NCBI GenBank assembly: GCA_963682175.1
Contig: OY821775.1
Location: 51,122,053-51,186,052 of the forward strand
From: Triglochin maritima
Lineage: Eukaryota; Streptophyta; Magnoliopsida; Alismatales; Juncaginaceae
DNA length: 64,000 nt
Direction: 5' to 3'
This document shows, in pieces, positions 25,340 to 35,825 of this stretch. Both the position numbers and the translations under genes were made by a program. The notes beneath the pieces are model-generated. The model was not told the origin of the DNA. It ran no database searches and was given only the letters and a program-made list of their open reading frames with translations. The stretch's first letter is position 1; each line of letters starts with the position of its first letter.

Positions 25340-27461
25340 TTATTATTACGTGGCCTATATTATTCCATTAAATAATTAATTAAAGTCATGCATTTCCATT
25401 AAGTGTGTTAGTGGGTAGTTATTTTGATGGAAGAAACTACCACACACAAAATTCTATAAATAAAAGTTTTTGGTCCTAATTGTTGCCCTAGTTAATTTTC
25501 ACTATCATCTTTCTAAATTTTCTCTCAAAATTCAAGAGGATCATCCATCATCAAGTCTAGGGAAAACAATTAAAGATCACTTACCTAAAGTTTCGCTTCC
25601 GCTTTGCATTCTTCAAAATGTCTTTGACATCTAGTTGTAAGTGTTTTCTTTAATGTTATTTTATATAGAATTTAGTAGTAGATCTTGTTGTTTATCATGT
25701 TCTTAATGTATTAGAACATACTTATTTCTAACATTTGGTATCAAGAGTCAAACTAAATTCATATAAAATACATGATTTTTTCCCCTAATTTGATGTTGCA
25801 TCCAAATTTGAATTCGATCTCGTTTGTTTTAGGATTCTGATCATGTTCAATTCAGCATGTTTATTTGGATAAAATAAATACATAATTATTCGGTGAGGTT
25901 TATTATAGGATTTGTCACATATGTTATATATTAATTTCCTGCATACTAAATGGCCATCTGAGTGATTTTTACTTTGCGAATAGACAATGCTTACAAGTTA
26001 CAACTGTTGGTTTTTTTCGTAGAATAAGATACGTTCCTAAATGGAATATTTGTATTTTCTTTACTTCATAATATTGCAAATATGGATTATGTAATAATAA
26101 TGAAGGGATGACCTATTCCAGTAAACGTGGTGTTAATGTTGTGATCATGTGAATTAAATAATTTTTTTTCTAGTAACGTGTAGATGGTACGTGATTCAGT
26201 TCTGCTCATGTGTAGAGAACATGCCCATTTTTTCACACTGGATATTTCATTCTTTGAATTTTTTTTAATTCGATTATGGCATTACATTTAAAAAAAAATT
26301 CATACATTATGATATTATGTTTTGATATTCTTCGTTTAAGTAATTTAAGAAAATTTCAATTTTATGATGTTATGATATTCATGCTTATGTAATCTTAAAT
26401 TTTATATAAATATTATGAAAAATGTAAAATTAAGATTGTCATGTATAATAATTAACCTAACGGAAAATTATTGTACATGTTTGCCTTATGAAAAATTATT
26501 AACCATATTATGATATATTTAACGACTGATTATCGTCAATTTTACCAACTTTAATTGTCGATTCTCTTTTGTTAAATAATTTTTGTGTGATGGTTATCTT
26601 GTGGTGTTAAATCACAAATTTTATGTATGATGAATCATGGACATAATTTTACCAACTTTAATCATAGACATGATTTATTTTATAAATTCTCTTGTGACTA
26701 ATGATTTTGTAAATCAATTTATTTTTTTGCCCAACGGTGATGTAAATTGATTTATAAATGTATATTAATGTGCATGATATTAATCGTACCAACTTAGATT
26801 AATAATTATGCAAAACGGTTATGAATTAACTGAAATATTTTTTGAGTATTTAATGTTAATTTCAGTTTGTAAACGGTTAGATTACAGTTAATTAATGTTA
26901 TTATGTCATTTGTTTCTCGTGTGGTTTATGTAGTTAATGAAAGTAAGCATCATATATATTTTGATAATTTTGCAGCATTGAATACATCACATATTACATC
27001 ACAACTATCTGGAATTGAACCCCTTAATGGAACAAATTTTCTTACTTGGAAGGAGCAAATAGAAATATGTCTAGGTATTTTGGAACTCGATCATGCCTTT
27101 CGTATGGATGCTTCCACACCTCTTACAGCCACTAGTTCCAACGAACTAAAGGCCAATTATGAAAAGTTCTAATCGCATGTCACTAATGATTATGAAGAGT
27201 TCTATTACTCTTGTTATCCGGGGAGCAATCCCTGAAAAAGAGTGCTAACAAGACATTTAATGCAAAAGAGTATTTGACTTCTATTGAAGAGCAGTTTAAG
27301 AGGGCTTCCAAAGCTAATGCAAGTACCCTTATAATGAAAATACTCACAGCCAAGTATAATGAGACTAACGGTATACGTCAACATATCATGATGATGAACA
27401 TAATTTTACATACATGAACATATCATGTTCTTAATGTATCAGAACATACTTGTTTCTAACA
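25340..27461 (+). mobile_element. Ty1/copia retrotransposon, internally deleted (LTR, PBS, gag remnant, 3' LTR stub)
   Basis: The 5' LTR ends at 25733 in TTTCTAACA. It has a TATA-like CTATAAATAAAAG at ~25452; its left border is not clear. A primer-binding-like TTGGTATCAAGAG follows at 25736, as in initiator-Met-primed copia elements. A gag (UBN2-type) remnant spans 26903-27417: SGIEPLNGTNFLTWKEQIEI, then LTSIEEQFKRASKANASTLI, with in-frame stops near 27170 and 27232. The last 41 bp of the LTR (25693-25733) recur at 27421-27461 with two mismatches. So the 3' LTR survives only as its end, and pol plus nearly all of the 3' LTR are deleted. Confidence 0.82.
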
Positions 27462-27889
27462 ACAACATCAACAACAAACAACATCAGCGAAAAACAGAGT
27501 CAAGAAGGAACAAAGCAACAATAACAAGAAGAAGAAACAAACAAGGAACCACAAACAAGAATATAAACATGATTTAGTTGATACTGAATCTGATATTAAG
27601 AAAGAAGAAAAAGAGGAGATACAAGTCGAACATAGAACAGAATAACTCACAAATCACAAGTTGATGGAGTTGGTCACAGCGGCCACAACATAGAACAGAA
27701 TAACACAATACAAGCTATTAATATATTTATTGTTTGGAATAAAGTAAGTAAACATGATAGATTCTGTTTGGTGCTGAAGTATTAGCTACGCCAGACAAAA
27801 ACGAAGCCAAAAGCATTAGGACAGACATCATAGATAGGTAGGTATCAATGAGGTAAGGCAAAAGCAAAGGCAAGCAAACCAGCAAGTAA
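27462..27889. other. Spacer and likely 3' UTR of PDX1
   Basis: A purine-rich AAC/AAG stretch follows the copia stub, then the AT-rich region downstream of the PDX1 stop. No gene recognised. Confidence 0.5.
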
Positions 27890-28846
27890 TCACTCTGAAC
27901 GAGCCGCGAACCTCTCAACCTTGTCATCATTGAGGTTGATTCCAACCATGGCCTCCCCGAGGCCTGCGCTGACGTCGGCAAGGATCTCCGGATCGCTGTA
28001 GTGGGTGACCGCCTGGACGATGGCACGGGCGCGGCGAGCGGGGTCACCACTCTTGAAGATGCCGGAACCGACGAAGACTCCGTCGCATCCGAGCTGCATC
28101 ATGAGAGCGGCGTCGGCGGGGGTGGCGACCCCACCGGCGGCGAACTGGACGACGGGGAGCCTGCCGAGCTGCTTGGTCTGCATGACGAGGTCGTAGGGGG
28201 CCTGGATGCGCTTGGCGAAGGAGAAGACCTCATCGTCGTCCATGTTGGTGAGGGATCGGATCTGTCCGGAGACGGAGCGGACGTGGCGGACGGCCTCAAC
28301 GACGTTGCCGGTTCCGGCCTCGCCCTTGGTGCGGATCATGGCGGCACCCTCGCGGATTCGACGGAGGGCCTCACCGAGGTTGCGGCAGCCGCAGACGAAA
28401 GGGACTCGGAAGTTGTGCTTGTTGATGTGGTGGTCCTCGTCGGCTGGGGTGAGGACCTCGCTCTCGTCGACGTAGTCCACCCCGAGGGCCTCGAGGATCT
28501 GAGCCTCGACGAAGTGACCTATTCGGGCCTTGGCCATGACCGGGATAGTGACGGCCCTCTTGATATCCTTGATGAGCTGGGGATCGCTCATCCGGGCCAC
28601 ACCTCCCTGTGCCCTGATGTCAGCGGGGACTCTCTCGAGCGCCATGACTGCGCAAGCCCCTGCCTCCTCGGCGATCTGGGCCTGCTCCGCGTTCACAACG
28701 TCCATGATCACCCCTCCCCTGAGCATCTGGGCCAACCCCACCTTCACCGAGAACGTCGAAGACTTCTTCGTCGTCTCCGCGATGGTGGCGCCGTTACCGT
28801 ACAGCGTCACCACTCCGCTCCTCTCGCTCCCCGCCGAAGAAGACAT
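27890..28846 (-). CDS. PDX1: Pyridoxal 5'-phosphate synthase subunit PDX1
   Basis: Synthase subunit of the deoxyxylulose-5-phosphate-independent vitamin B6 pathway. It builds PLP from ribose 5-phosphate, glyceraldehyde 3-phosphate and ammonia supplied by the glutaminase PDX2, and acts in the cytosol as a dodecamer. Single exon, 318 residues, slightly longer than the usual ~310. The (beta/alpha)8 fold is complete. Key residues are visible: Asp49 in RGGVIMDV, the Schiff-base Lys106 in [10 protein letters not shown], the second catalytic Lys174 in [12 protein letters not shown], and phosphate-binding Gly-rich [13 protein letters not shown] and [14 protein letters not shown]. The absence of introns is normal for plant PDX1. 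The coding region is much more GC-rich than its neighbours, so long open frames on the opposite strand are by-products. Confidence 0.98.
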   Translation of the reverse strand: MSSSAGSERSGVVTLYGNGATIAETTKKSSTFSVKVGLAQMLRGGVIMDVVNAEQAQIAEEAGACAVMALERVPADIRAQGGVARMSDPQLIKDIKRAVTIPVMAKARIGHFVEAQILEALGVDYVDESEVLTPADEDHHINKHNFRVPFVCGCRNLGEALRRIREGAAMIRTKGEAGTGNVVEAVRHVRSVSGQIRSLTNMDDDEVFSFAKRIQAPYDLVMQTKQLGRLPVVQFAAGGVATPADAALMMQLGCDGVFVGSGIFKSGDPARRARAIVQAVTHYSDPEILADVSAGLGEAMVGINLNDDKVERFAARSE

Positions 28847-28918
28847 CTCTTTCCTTTCGATCCAACCAAACCAACACGATCAGTGAATGAAAGAATGGGC
28901 ACAACACAACCACGAACC

Positions 28919-28930
28919 CACTATTTATAG
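28919..28930 (-). promoter_or_regulatory. TATA box of PDX1
   Basis: CTATAAATAG on the minus strand, about 75-85 bp upstream of the PDX1 start codon, a position that suits a plant core promoter with a short leader. Confidence 0.7.
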
Positions 28931-29520
28931 TAACCCCAATCCAATTCCAATTCCAATTCCCCAAACCCAATTCTACCCCATATTTATATTATATATATAA
29001 ATTGTGTCATTTTGAGTTTCTGTGTTTTCGACCGTATCCGTTACTCTATTCGTATTGACGTACGTATCGTATTTTCAAAATACTAGATTTTTAGTTGGTG
29101 GCTCAAATTTAACTGTCAAATTTGAAACAATTATTTTCTCAACTTCTACTTTTACATTATTTACATTTCCAACTCTCATTCATTTTACGCTCAACTTTTA
29201 CTTTTCTAGGACATTTATCTCACAATATTTTCATGAATTTTATTCCAATTTTATTTTTTTAACGGGGAATTTATTCTTTTTTTTACTTTTCTATAGATTT
29301 TACTGAACTGATACTCATCGCCGGAAAACTACTTAAATCATCTATACATATTACCATTTTGTCATTCTCTCATTTCTACTCCTATAACGCGACATTTCAC
29401 CCTCCTATCACACATCTCTATTCATCTTCCTTTCATAATCATAAAAACTAATATTTTGGAGGTCAGTAATGAGCCAACAGACACTCCGGTGTACTCGAAT
29501 CTAGTAAAATATCCAACATC

Positions 29521-29671
29521 TTTTTAATAAAAAAAATAGCGAGCGTTCGACGGAGCCGCCCCGCCCATGGGAGAGGCGTCTGGCTAAGACGCCTCCCACA
29601 CAGACGCCTCTCCCATGGACGGGGCGGCTCCGTCGGACGCCCGCTATTTTTATATTTTTTTATTAAAAAGA
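29521..29671. repeat. Large near-perfect hairpin in element A
   Basis: The left arm 29521-29582 and right arm 29601-29671 are complementary with only three mismatches over the ~48-bp GC-rich core (AGCCGCCCC...CATGGGAGAGGCGTCTG) plus AT-rich outer arms. The loop is 18 nt. The block shares the GGCGTCTGGCTAA phrase with the intron hairpins of elements B and C. Confidence 0.9.
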
Positions 29672-29984
29672 TAATTGATTATAAATTTAGATAATTGCTA
29701 AATTAATTAATTATTAAGTTAATAATTACTATATTCGGATGACCGATACTCATTCGGTACACCGAATAGAGATTTCCAGAGAAATGTCGAAACTACTGAG
29801 GATAAATATTCAGATGACTCGGTAGAGGTCGGTAAACCTACCTAATAATTCCAGGAAGATCAAAAACTTACTGTCTTTATGATCACGGTGGACCGATGAA
29901 AACTCGGTCATCCGCATGGAACATGTTCGGTCGACCGAGAAGCAAACGGTCGATCGTCCGACATCTCACCTTACAACGAGTTTT

Positions 29985-30245
29985 TGCGAGTGATGAAAAT
30001 TCAAAAATTTCCAGATCCAACAATTTCAAAATCCAAAAAAATCCATAGGGCGCTGCCCCCTTGCCACCTCCGCCACCTCACGGCGAGGTGGAATGCCGCT
30101 CGCGCACAGGAGAGCGAGACCCCCGAACAACCTGTCGATGTGGTATTTGTATGTCGGGAAGTTTTACCACCGGAAAAATTTGGAACTTGAAATTGTTGGA
30201 TCTGGAAAAAATTTGAATCTTCGTCACTTACAAAAAAGTAATTGT
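29985..30245. repeat. Inverted repeat nested in element A
   Basis: Arms of ~50 bp: GAAAATTCAAAAATTTCCAG then ATCCAACAATTTCAA (from 29993), and its inverted counterpart ending near 30238. The spacer is GC-rich (GGGCGCTGCCCCCTTGCC). A related sequence (TTTCCAGAACCAACAATTTC) occurs once at 35580 inside the PIF/Harbinger element, suggesting a shared, possibly Harbinger-derived sequence. Confidence 0.75.
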
Positions 30246-30893
30246 AATTCGACCCGTTACCACCGAAAACTGGTAAAGGAAACTCAAATAATTTGAAATA
30301 ATACACCGTATAATTTTAAGATTTATTATTATTATTTTTAGGACGGGGCGTCTTAGCCAGCCCCCCCCCCCTCCCAGGGTGAGACGTCTGTTGTCTTAGG
30401 TGTGTTACCTAGACGTCCGACTCGATTTTTTTGTTGGAGTTATTTCACCGAATCCAGGCGCTTCGTCAGATATTTTCGTGGTGTTTGTACTGAGAAAATG
30501 AGAAAAACGTAGGTAGAAACCTTATTTTAAGAGACGTAACGAAATGTGTATTAAATGAATTGTTAATGACAAAAAAATAATTATTAGGACAATTTAAGTA
30601 ATTTTTCGGCAACGAATAGTAACCTCAGATTTAATTATCCACTTTAAATCGTAAAGAATGAAATGAGTTTTCAAGATTAATTGGGAAGATACATTTTCAC
30701 CGTGGTTATTCTATTTGGAACAAGATCAGAGAAGAGAAAGGGAACTACTATTCGTCGTCGGAAAACTACTTAAATCGCCCCAAAAATGATATTTTTGCCC
30801 TTAACAAATCAATTAATACCGATTTCGTCACGTGTCTTTAAATAAGGTGTTTGACTCAGTTTTACTCACATTCCTAGTACCAACACCACGAAA

Positions 30894-32657
30894 ATGTCTG
30901 GCGAAGCACCTGAATCCGGCGAGGTAACGGGGGCGGAATTTTTTTCACGACTCGGGCGTCTGTCTAAACCGCCTCCACCTATGTGGAGGCGGTTTAGACA
31001 GACGCCTCCACCTTGGTGGAGGCGGTTTAGCCAGACGTCCGTTTTTTTTGTTTTTTTTAATTTTCTGTTAAATTCAAATTTTCAGGTAACGTTGCAAGAT
31101 TTCGGTGGTGATGGAGTAGATTACAGTGAGCTTTTTGACAGTAAATAAATATTTACAACAATCGAGGAAGGTTGTAAATGGGCGAAACAAGTTGCAATAG
31201 GAGCCGGATTTTTTTTGGTTATATCATCATACAAACCGAAAGCAGATAACCTGATGGATTGTTACCTCAGATGTGATCGCAGACGTGAGATGAGTTCTCG
31301 TGATACGAGTATTGCACTGCGAAAGAATACGAAAAGAAAAGGTTGCGGTTGTCGGTTTTTGGTAAAAGTGGTGGAGCGACGAGATCGTGATGGATGTGTT
31401 ATTGTTTCTAGTAGCATGTTTGGGCAGCACAACCACCCATTGACAGTTTATTCAGAGGGTCACCGACAGGTCAGCGGACTTAGTGCTGGGGCAAAGCAAA
31501 TTGTTCGGGATATGACAGAGGCACAAGCAAGGCCCCGTAACATTTTGTTGGCGGTAAAGAAGAAATTTCCAGACGATAATCCTAATCAAAGGCACATTTA
31601 CAACTTTAGAGAGTACATGAGGAGGACGAAATCTGAAGACAGGAATCCCGCGCAGCAGTTTCTCAGAGAGGCAGTTTCTCAGAGCGATCCTGCAGTAATT
31701 CGTAGTGCCTCTCATATTTTATACGAACAGTTACACCCCGATCAGTCGAACTATGGAGAACCCGAAGAAAATACTAAGGTACGAGGTCGACCTAGGGGAA
31801 AGTCGACACGTCGGGACCCGAGTGCCTTCGAGTATGCTGAGCGAGGTCATGGTCGGTCTGGCAGTAGTGGGAGCAGGGGTCGTCGGTCTAATTCATCTCG
31901 ATCGTCCTTGAATACGGGCACAAGATCTTCTGGTATGTCGATATCTTTGTTGTTATGTTATTTAATATATATTAGTAATCTAAATGGGGTTGAATATATT
32001 ATCTCCTAATTTTGTTGTTTTAATGAATTGTTATTTACCTATCTTACAGTGTCCGGACGGGTTGACGTGGACAACTTCCCATATAATGATAGACTGCCAG
32101 GAATCATTTTGTCATTTCTGCAAAGGTGGAATGACGTACGTGCTGATGGCAACTGTGGATTTCGATGTGTTGCCGATGTCTTTCATGGTGGTCAGGAGAA
32201 CTGGTCGTACGCCCGTCGTGCGATTTCTAATGAGATAGGTGCACATCCTATTTATGAGACAGTCTATTTCGACCATGTGAGAGAGGCTTGTCAACGAATT
32301 GATTGGGGCGGGGGAGGTTGTGGCGAGGATCATTATATGGAGGTTTGGTCCGACTTGTTTCCTATTGCGAATTTTTACAAGTGTGCGGTAATGTATTTCG
32401 CAGTGGGAACGGATGGTTCGTTGTTCCCGTGTCTTACTGTTCTACCCTGGGAGTGTCCCTCTACCATGACGAGGCCTGTCAGAGAGTTGGTCATTGCTCA
32501 TTTAGGGAGTTACGCTCATTTTATTCGTTTGGAATTACTTGATGATTTCCCAGTACCTCCTATAGCGACCTTATGGTATCAAATGCGAGATGAGAGTGTT
32601 GTTGGATGGGAGGATCAGTACCAAAGTAGGATGGAGTATTGGAACCGGTTACGTTGA
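30894..32657 (+). pseudogene. FAR1-like DNA-binding / OTU cysteine protease fusion gene, broken
   Basis: Exons 30894-30923 (MSGEAPESGE), 31086-31932 and 32050-32657. The second exon contains a FAR1-type domain (EEGCKWAKQVAIGAGFF ... KNTKRKGCGCRFLVKV ... FGQHNHPL). After a short junction it has the basic tail found after the transposase and SWIM domains of full-length relatives (VRGRPRGKSTRRDPSAFEY). The third exon is an OTU domain: the catalytic Asp-Gly-Asn-Cys lies in VRADGNCGFRCVADVF and the late His in YAHFIRLEL. OTU proteases remove ubiquitin; here activity is only inferred. Two kinds of damage are visible: an in-frame TAA at 31146-31148, and loss of the transposase/SWIM region, with a 14-bp direct repeat at the junction (31655-31668 and 31671-31684). 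A shorter product could start at a downstream Met near 31254. Confidence 0.85.
30955..31043. repeat. Hairpin filling intron 1 of the FAR1-OTU gene
   Basis: A perfect 24-bp inverted repeat (30955-30978 with 30983-31006, loop CTAT) is followed by a third, slightly altered copy of the same arm (to 31043). The core phrase is TCTAAACCGCCTCCAC. It begins ~30 nt after the intron's GT. Confidence 0.93.
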
Positions 32658-32933
32658 TTGTAATTTGTAATGTTTTGTAACGTATAATATATCGTGTATT
32701 TCTATTTATATCGTGTTGTTTTTTACCGTATTTTAAATTTAAATATTATTTCATATCTAAAGAAATAAGTTGAAAATCATTTCGTGAAAAATAAATATTA
32801 AAAAATACGATAGTCAAAGAAATATGTAGAAGATATGTTCGTCAGAAATAAATAATAAGAGTACACAAATAAACATAAGCAAATACCAACAAATGTACTA
32901 ACAGTGCAACAAACGAAAGTAAAAGCAAGACAA

Positions 32934-34875
32934 CTACAACTCAGCATCTGAATCATGGTCCGAAATGCCCAACTGGTTGTTCCAATCCTCGATCAGGCGA
33001 TCCCAATCTGTACATGCAAGTCTCGTCACCTCAGTCGGCATGATGTCTCTCTCTCGCAAGAACGGCTGCGTACACCGTATCGCCCTACTCATCCACTGTA
33101 TGTAAAATAAAAATTAGCGTACAATAACAAAATATACTTTAAAATTAAAAAATAAATTAGATAAACTTACCGCATCGGCACATGTCCTATCTAGTGGTCT
33201 CTCCGGTCTCGGAATGATACCGCGTACGAGTAGTGGATTTGAGCACCTACCGAACCACTGCAAATAATCTGGAGCACAAGTGGAGGGGTCGCGGCTACGA
33301 CTCAGATCGGCGAGGTGTAGTCGTCCTACTCTCGGAAATGTCCTCCAAACCGATTCCGCAGACGAAACGCTGTGCCTGACGTCGTACATCGTCGCAGTCG
33401 CAGTCGCAGACCGTACTGCATGGTCGGGCGTCGGGATGTCAACCGGGATCACCTGAACGTAACCTAACTGACGTAACACGCGATCAGGTAAATAAAGCTC
33501 TGTGATATCCCTATAACGAATAACGCCCATAAATGTAGTCCTCGGCACAGCTACAGACATACAGTAACCACTCCACCTAAACGTTTATACGTTAATAATA
33601 ATAAAGTTAAATTTAAATAAACGTGAATGATATATACATTATATACCTGCGATGCAGTCATCTGATCTAGCCGTCTACGAATAGAAAGAAGTCGACTCTC
33701 GCTCTTATCCTCCGCCCGGACAGCCCACATACGCGAACGAGGATGGCCACGCTCAACAATCTTCCGCTCACGATGTGGGCGGAAAGCAGGAAATACTCAT
33801 ATATCCAAGCCTGCAGCAGTGTAAGACAACCTGTAATCTGACCACAATCAGCACGACTAGATATGCCCAACTGGCGATACAGATATGCCAACGTCGCCGA
33901 CCCCCATGAGTAATCAGCAATGGTATCTGGGTCCCTCGCCTCCAATAAGTCGCGTGGTCTCAGTCTGGAACCGCTCTTGTCGACAAACAAACCGGCCACC
34001 TCGATCCTTCCTAATGACCCACTCAGATGAAGGACCACCGTGTCGCCCCCGTCCTCGACCGACCTGATGTACCGCCTCCTCCTGTGGCCCCAAGTCGTAT
34101 CGGCCCCCATTGTAACTGTCGTCGTGACTCCTCAGCTCATCTGAATCATCCTCGTCGTCGAAAGACTTTCCAGGTGTCTGACGACGACGTAACAGATCTC
34201 TCTCTCCTAACTGAAGCAGAAATACCACGTCTACGTGGATGACGAGGACCTGACTCGTCTGCTATACTACGTACCGCGCGTAAGAGAATTGATTTCCCTT
34301 TTCCTCCACGGTAACCCAATGACTATTAATTAATTTTAAAAATACAAATTTATTAATGAATTTACTAAAATAATTAAACTAATTATTAACTGAATAATCT
34401 ATTAATTTAGCAATTATCACAATCAATCAATAATCCTTTACTAAAATCGTACACAACTAATTACTAACATAATAATCAATTTATTTAACGATTTATTTAT
34501 TAATTATCACAATTTATAATCAATAAACGATTTACTAAACTAATTTAACTCATTATTAACATAATATTCAATTTATTTAAATTTTATCACAATTTATAAT
34601 CAAATTTAAAAAAAAACCAGGCGTCTGCGGGAGACGCCTACCCTACGTGGTAGGCGTCTGCCGGAGACGCCTACTGTACGTGTGAGACGTCTCCCGTAGA
34701 CGTCTGGTCATTGGGTCGGGCGGTCGCGGGAGACGCCCGACCCAACGAGAGGGCGGTCGCCGGAATCGCCCGACTCAAAAATGTTTTTTTTTAATTAATT
34801 GAAATAAACAAGGTAATTTACCAGATGCGAGTAGTCAGGGGTTTCCGCTAGTTCTTTTCCTGGCCTCCGAGACAT
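32934..34875 (-). pseudogene. Plant mobile domain (MAIN-like) gene of element B, frameshifted
   Basis: Plant mobile domain proteins occur both as host genes (MAIN/MAIL, silencing and meristem maintenance with PP7-like phosphatases) and inside transposons. Exon 1 is 34875-34822 (MSRRPGKELAETPDYSHL). Exon 2 begins at 34322 with SLGYRGGKGKSILLRAV. An acidic linker (PGKSFDDEDDSDELRSHDD) and the domain core (TIADYSWGSATLAYLYRQLG, GCLTLLQAWIYEY) follow in different frames. The helical continuation (RSRMWAVRAEDKSESRLLSI) is in a third. Next comes the exon near 33560-33171 (DITELYLPDRVLRQLGYVQV) and a final exon 33095-32934 (WMSRAIRCTQPFLRERDIMP ... DHDSDAEL). The changes of frame at about 34180, 34080 and 33795 have no credible introns, so I call it a pseudogene. 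Exon 1, exon 2 and the last three exon borders are otherwise well formed. Confidence 0.8.
34612..34790. repeat. GC-rich hairpin cluster in intron 1 of the plant-mobile-domain gene
   Basis: Successive palindromic blocks: an AGGCGTCTGCGGGAGACGCC unit, a near copy of it, a divergent TGAGACGTCTCCCGTAGACG unit, and GGGTCGGGCG paired with CGCCCGACCC. The cluster lies ~35-200 nt downstream of the 5' splice site of the minus-strand gene, mirroring the hairpin at the other end of the element. Confidence 0.88.
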
Positions 34876-35269
34876 TTTATGTGGGGAATAGAAGAATGAT
34901 ATGAAGAAAAAGTTGTGTTAAAAGAGTGAAATGAGGAGTTATATTAGTAGAAAAGGTAGAAGGGCAAAATGGTAATCTTACGGGCGATTTAAGTAGTTTT
35001 ACGGCGACGAATAGCAATTCAGAAGAGAAAACTACTTTTCTAGTAAAAGTCAAAGAATCAAATGGGATTTTTTTTTGTAAAGCATTTTTCTTCTTATTTT
35101 GTTCTCGCTATCGCTATTGCTATCTATCTATCTGGTGACAGTCGTCGTTATGGAAAGGAAATATGCCAAATAAATAAATATCTCATTTCCCATGAAATGA
35201 GCTGACCCAGACGCCGCACACATGATGCGTTGCAGACTTGGGACTTGCAGTCTCTTTTCTTTATTAGGG

Positions 35270-35412
35270 CACCCTTAACGGGGGTGCCCCGCCCGGGCGC
35301 CCTGGTCGGGCGCCCGGGCGCCCTGGTCGGGCGCCCGGGCGCACCCCCGTTAATGGGCGGGGCGCCCGTGGGGCGCCCGCCCGGGCGCTTGCCCGGGCGG
35401 TGGGCGTCCCGG
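35270..35412. repeat. GC-rich palindromic subterminal block of the Harbinger element
   Basis: Tandem CGGGCGCCCTGGT units and several overlapping palindromes (GGGCGCCC, CGCCCGGGCG). The right end of the element has only a short matching piece (GGGCGCCCGGGGGTAGCCCG near 37659). Extremely GC-rich against an AT-rich surround. Confidence 0.85.
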
Positions 35413-35825
35413 GCAGACGCCCGGGTGCCCATGGGAGGGGGACACGTGTCCCCCTCCCATTGGTTAAAAAAAAATTTTTTTTTTGAATTTTTTTTTTGTT
35501 TTGGTTTTGTTATTAATGGATTGGGTGTTTGTTATAAATGTGGGGTAATAATTTTTTGTAAGTGATTAAAATTAAGAAATTTCCAGAACCAACAATTTCA
35601 AGTTAAATAGAAAAAAAATTAATACAACAATACCATAACAACAATACATTAATAATACTAAAATACGAAATACAACCACGGGAAATACAAACCATACGAA
35701 ATACGGACTACTACAACCCGAAATACAAACATATGTTAAAGGGAAATACAAACCATACGGACTACTACAACCCGAAATACAAGCTAAGGGAAATACAAAC
35801 CATACGAACTACAGACTACATCAAA

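Larger units (their letters stand above)
29305..30626. mobile_element. Element A: 1.32-kb non-autonomous MULE
   Basis: The left end GAACTGATACTCATCGCCGG, continuing as AAAACTACTTAAATC, matches the right end of element B. Its own right end (GGCAACGAATAGTAACCTC at 30608-30626) is the inverted counterpart. Flanking 10-mers AGATTTTACT (29295-29304) and AGATTTAATT (30627-30636) agree at 8 of 10 positions and look like an aged target duplication. It carries no transposase. Inside are a large GC-rich hairpin (29521-29671), a second inverted repeat (29985-30245), and another SNF2-free, gene-free GC patch at 30345-30430. It belongs to the same TIR family as elements B and C. Confidence 0.82.
30740..35020. 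mobile_element. Element B: 4,281-bp MULE with FAR1-OTU and plant-mobile-domain genes
   Basis: TIRs of ~58 bp: the left begins GGGAACTACTATTCGTCGTC and the right, read inward, GAATTGCTATTCGTCGCCG. Both continue as AAAACTACTTAAATCGCCC. The element is flanked by a perfect 10-bp target duplication, AGAAGAGAAA, at 30730-30739 and 35021-35030. Two genes start just inside opposite TIRs and converge: FAR1-OTU (plus) and a plant mobile domain gene (minus), with stops 277 bp apart. Each gene has a very short first exon (10 and 18 codons) and a first intron filled with GC-rich hairpins. No complete transposase core is present, so it was presumably moved in trans. Confidence 0.93.

Noticed and set aside
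28001..28930. 309-codon open frame antisense to PDX1
   Set aside because: It is a by-product of the GC-rich, strongly biased PDX1 coding sequence; no domain or conserved feature is visible.
35230..35565. Gly/Pro/Arg-rich frames at the left end of the Harbinger element
   Set aside because: They are translations of the GC-palindromic subterminal block and cross the element boundary.
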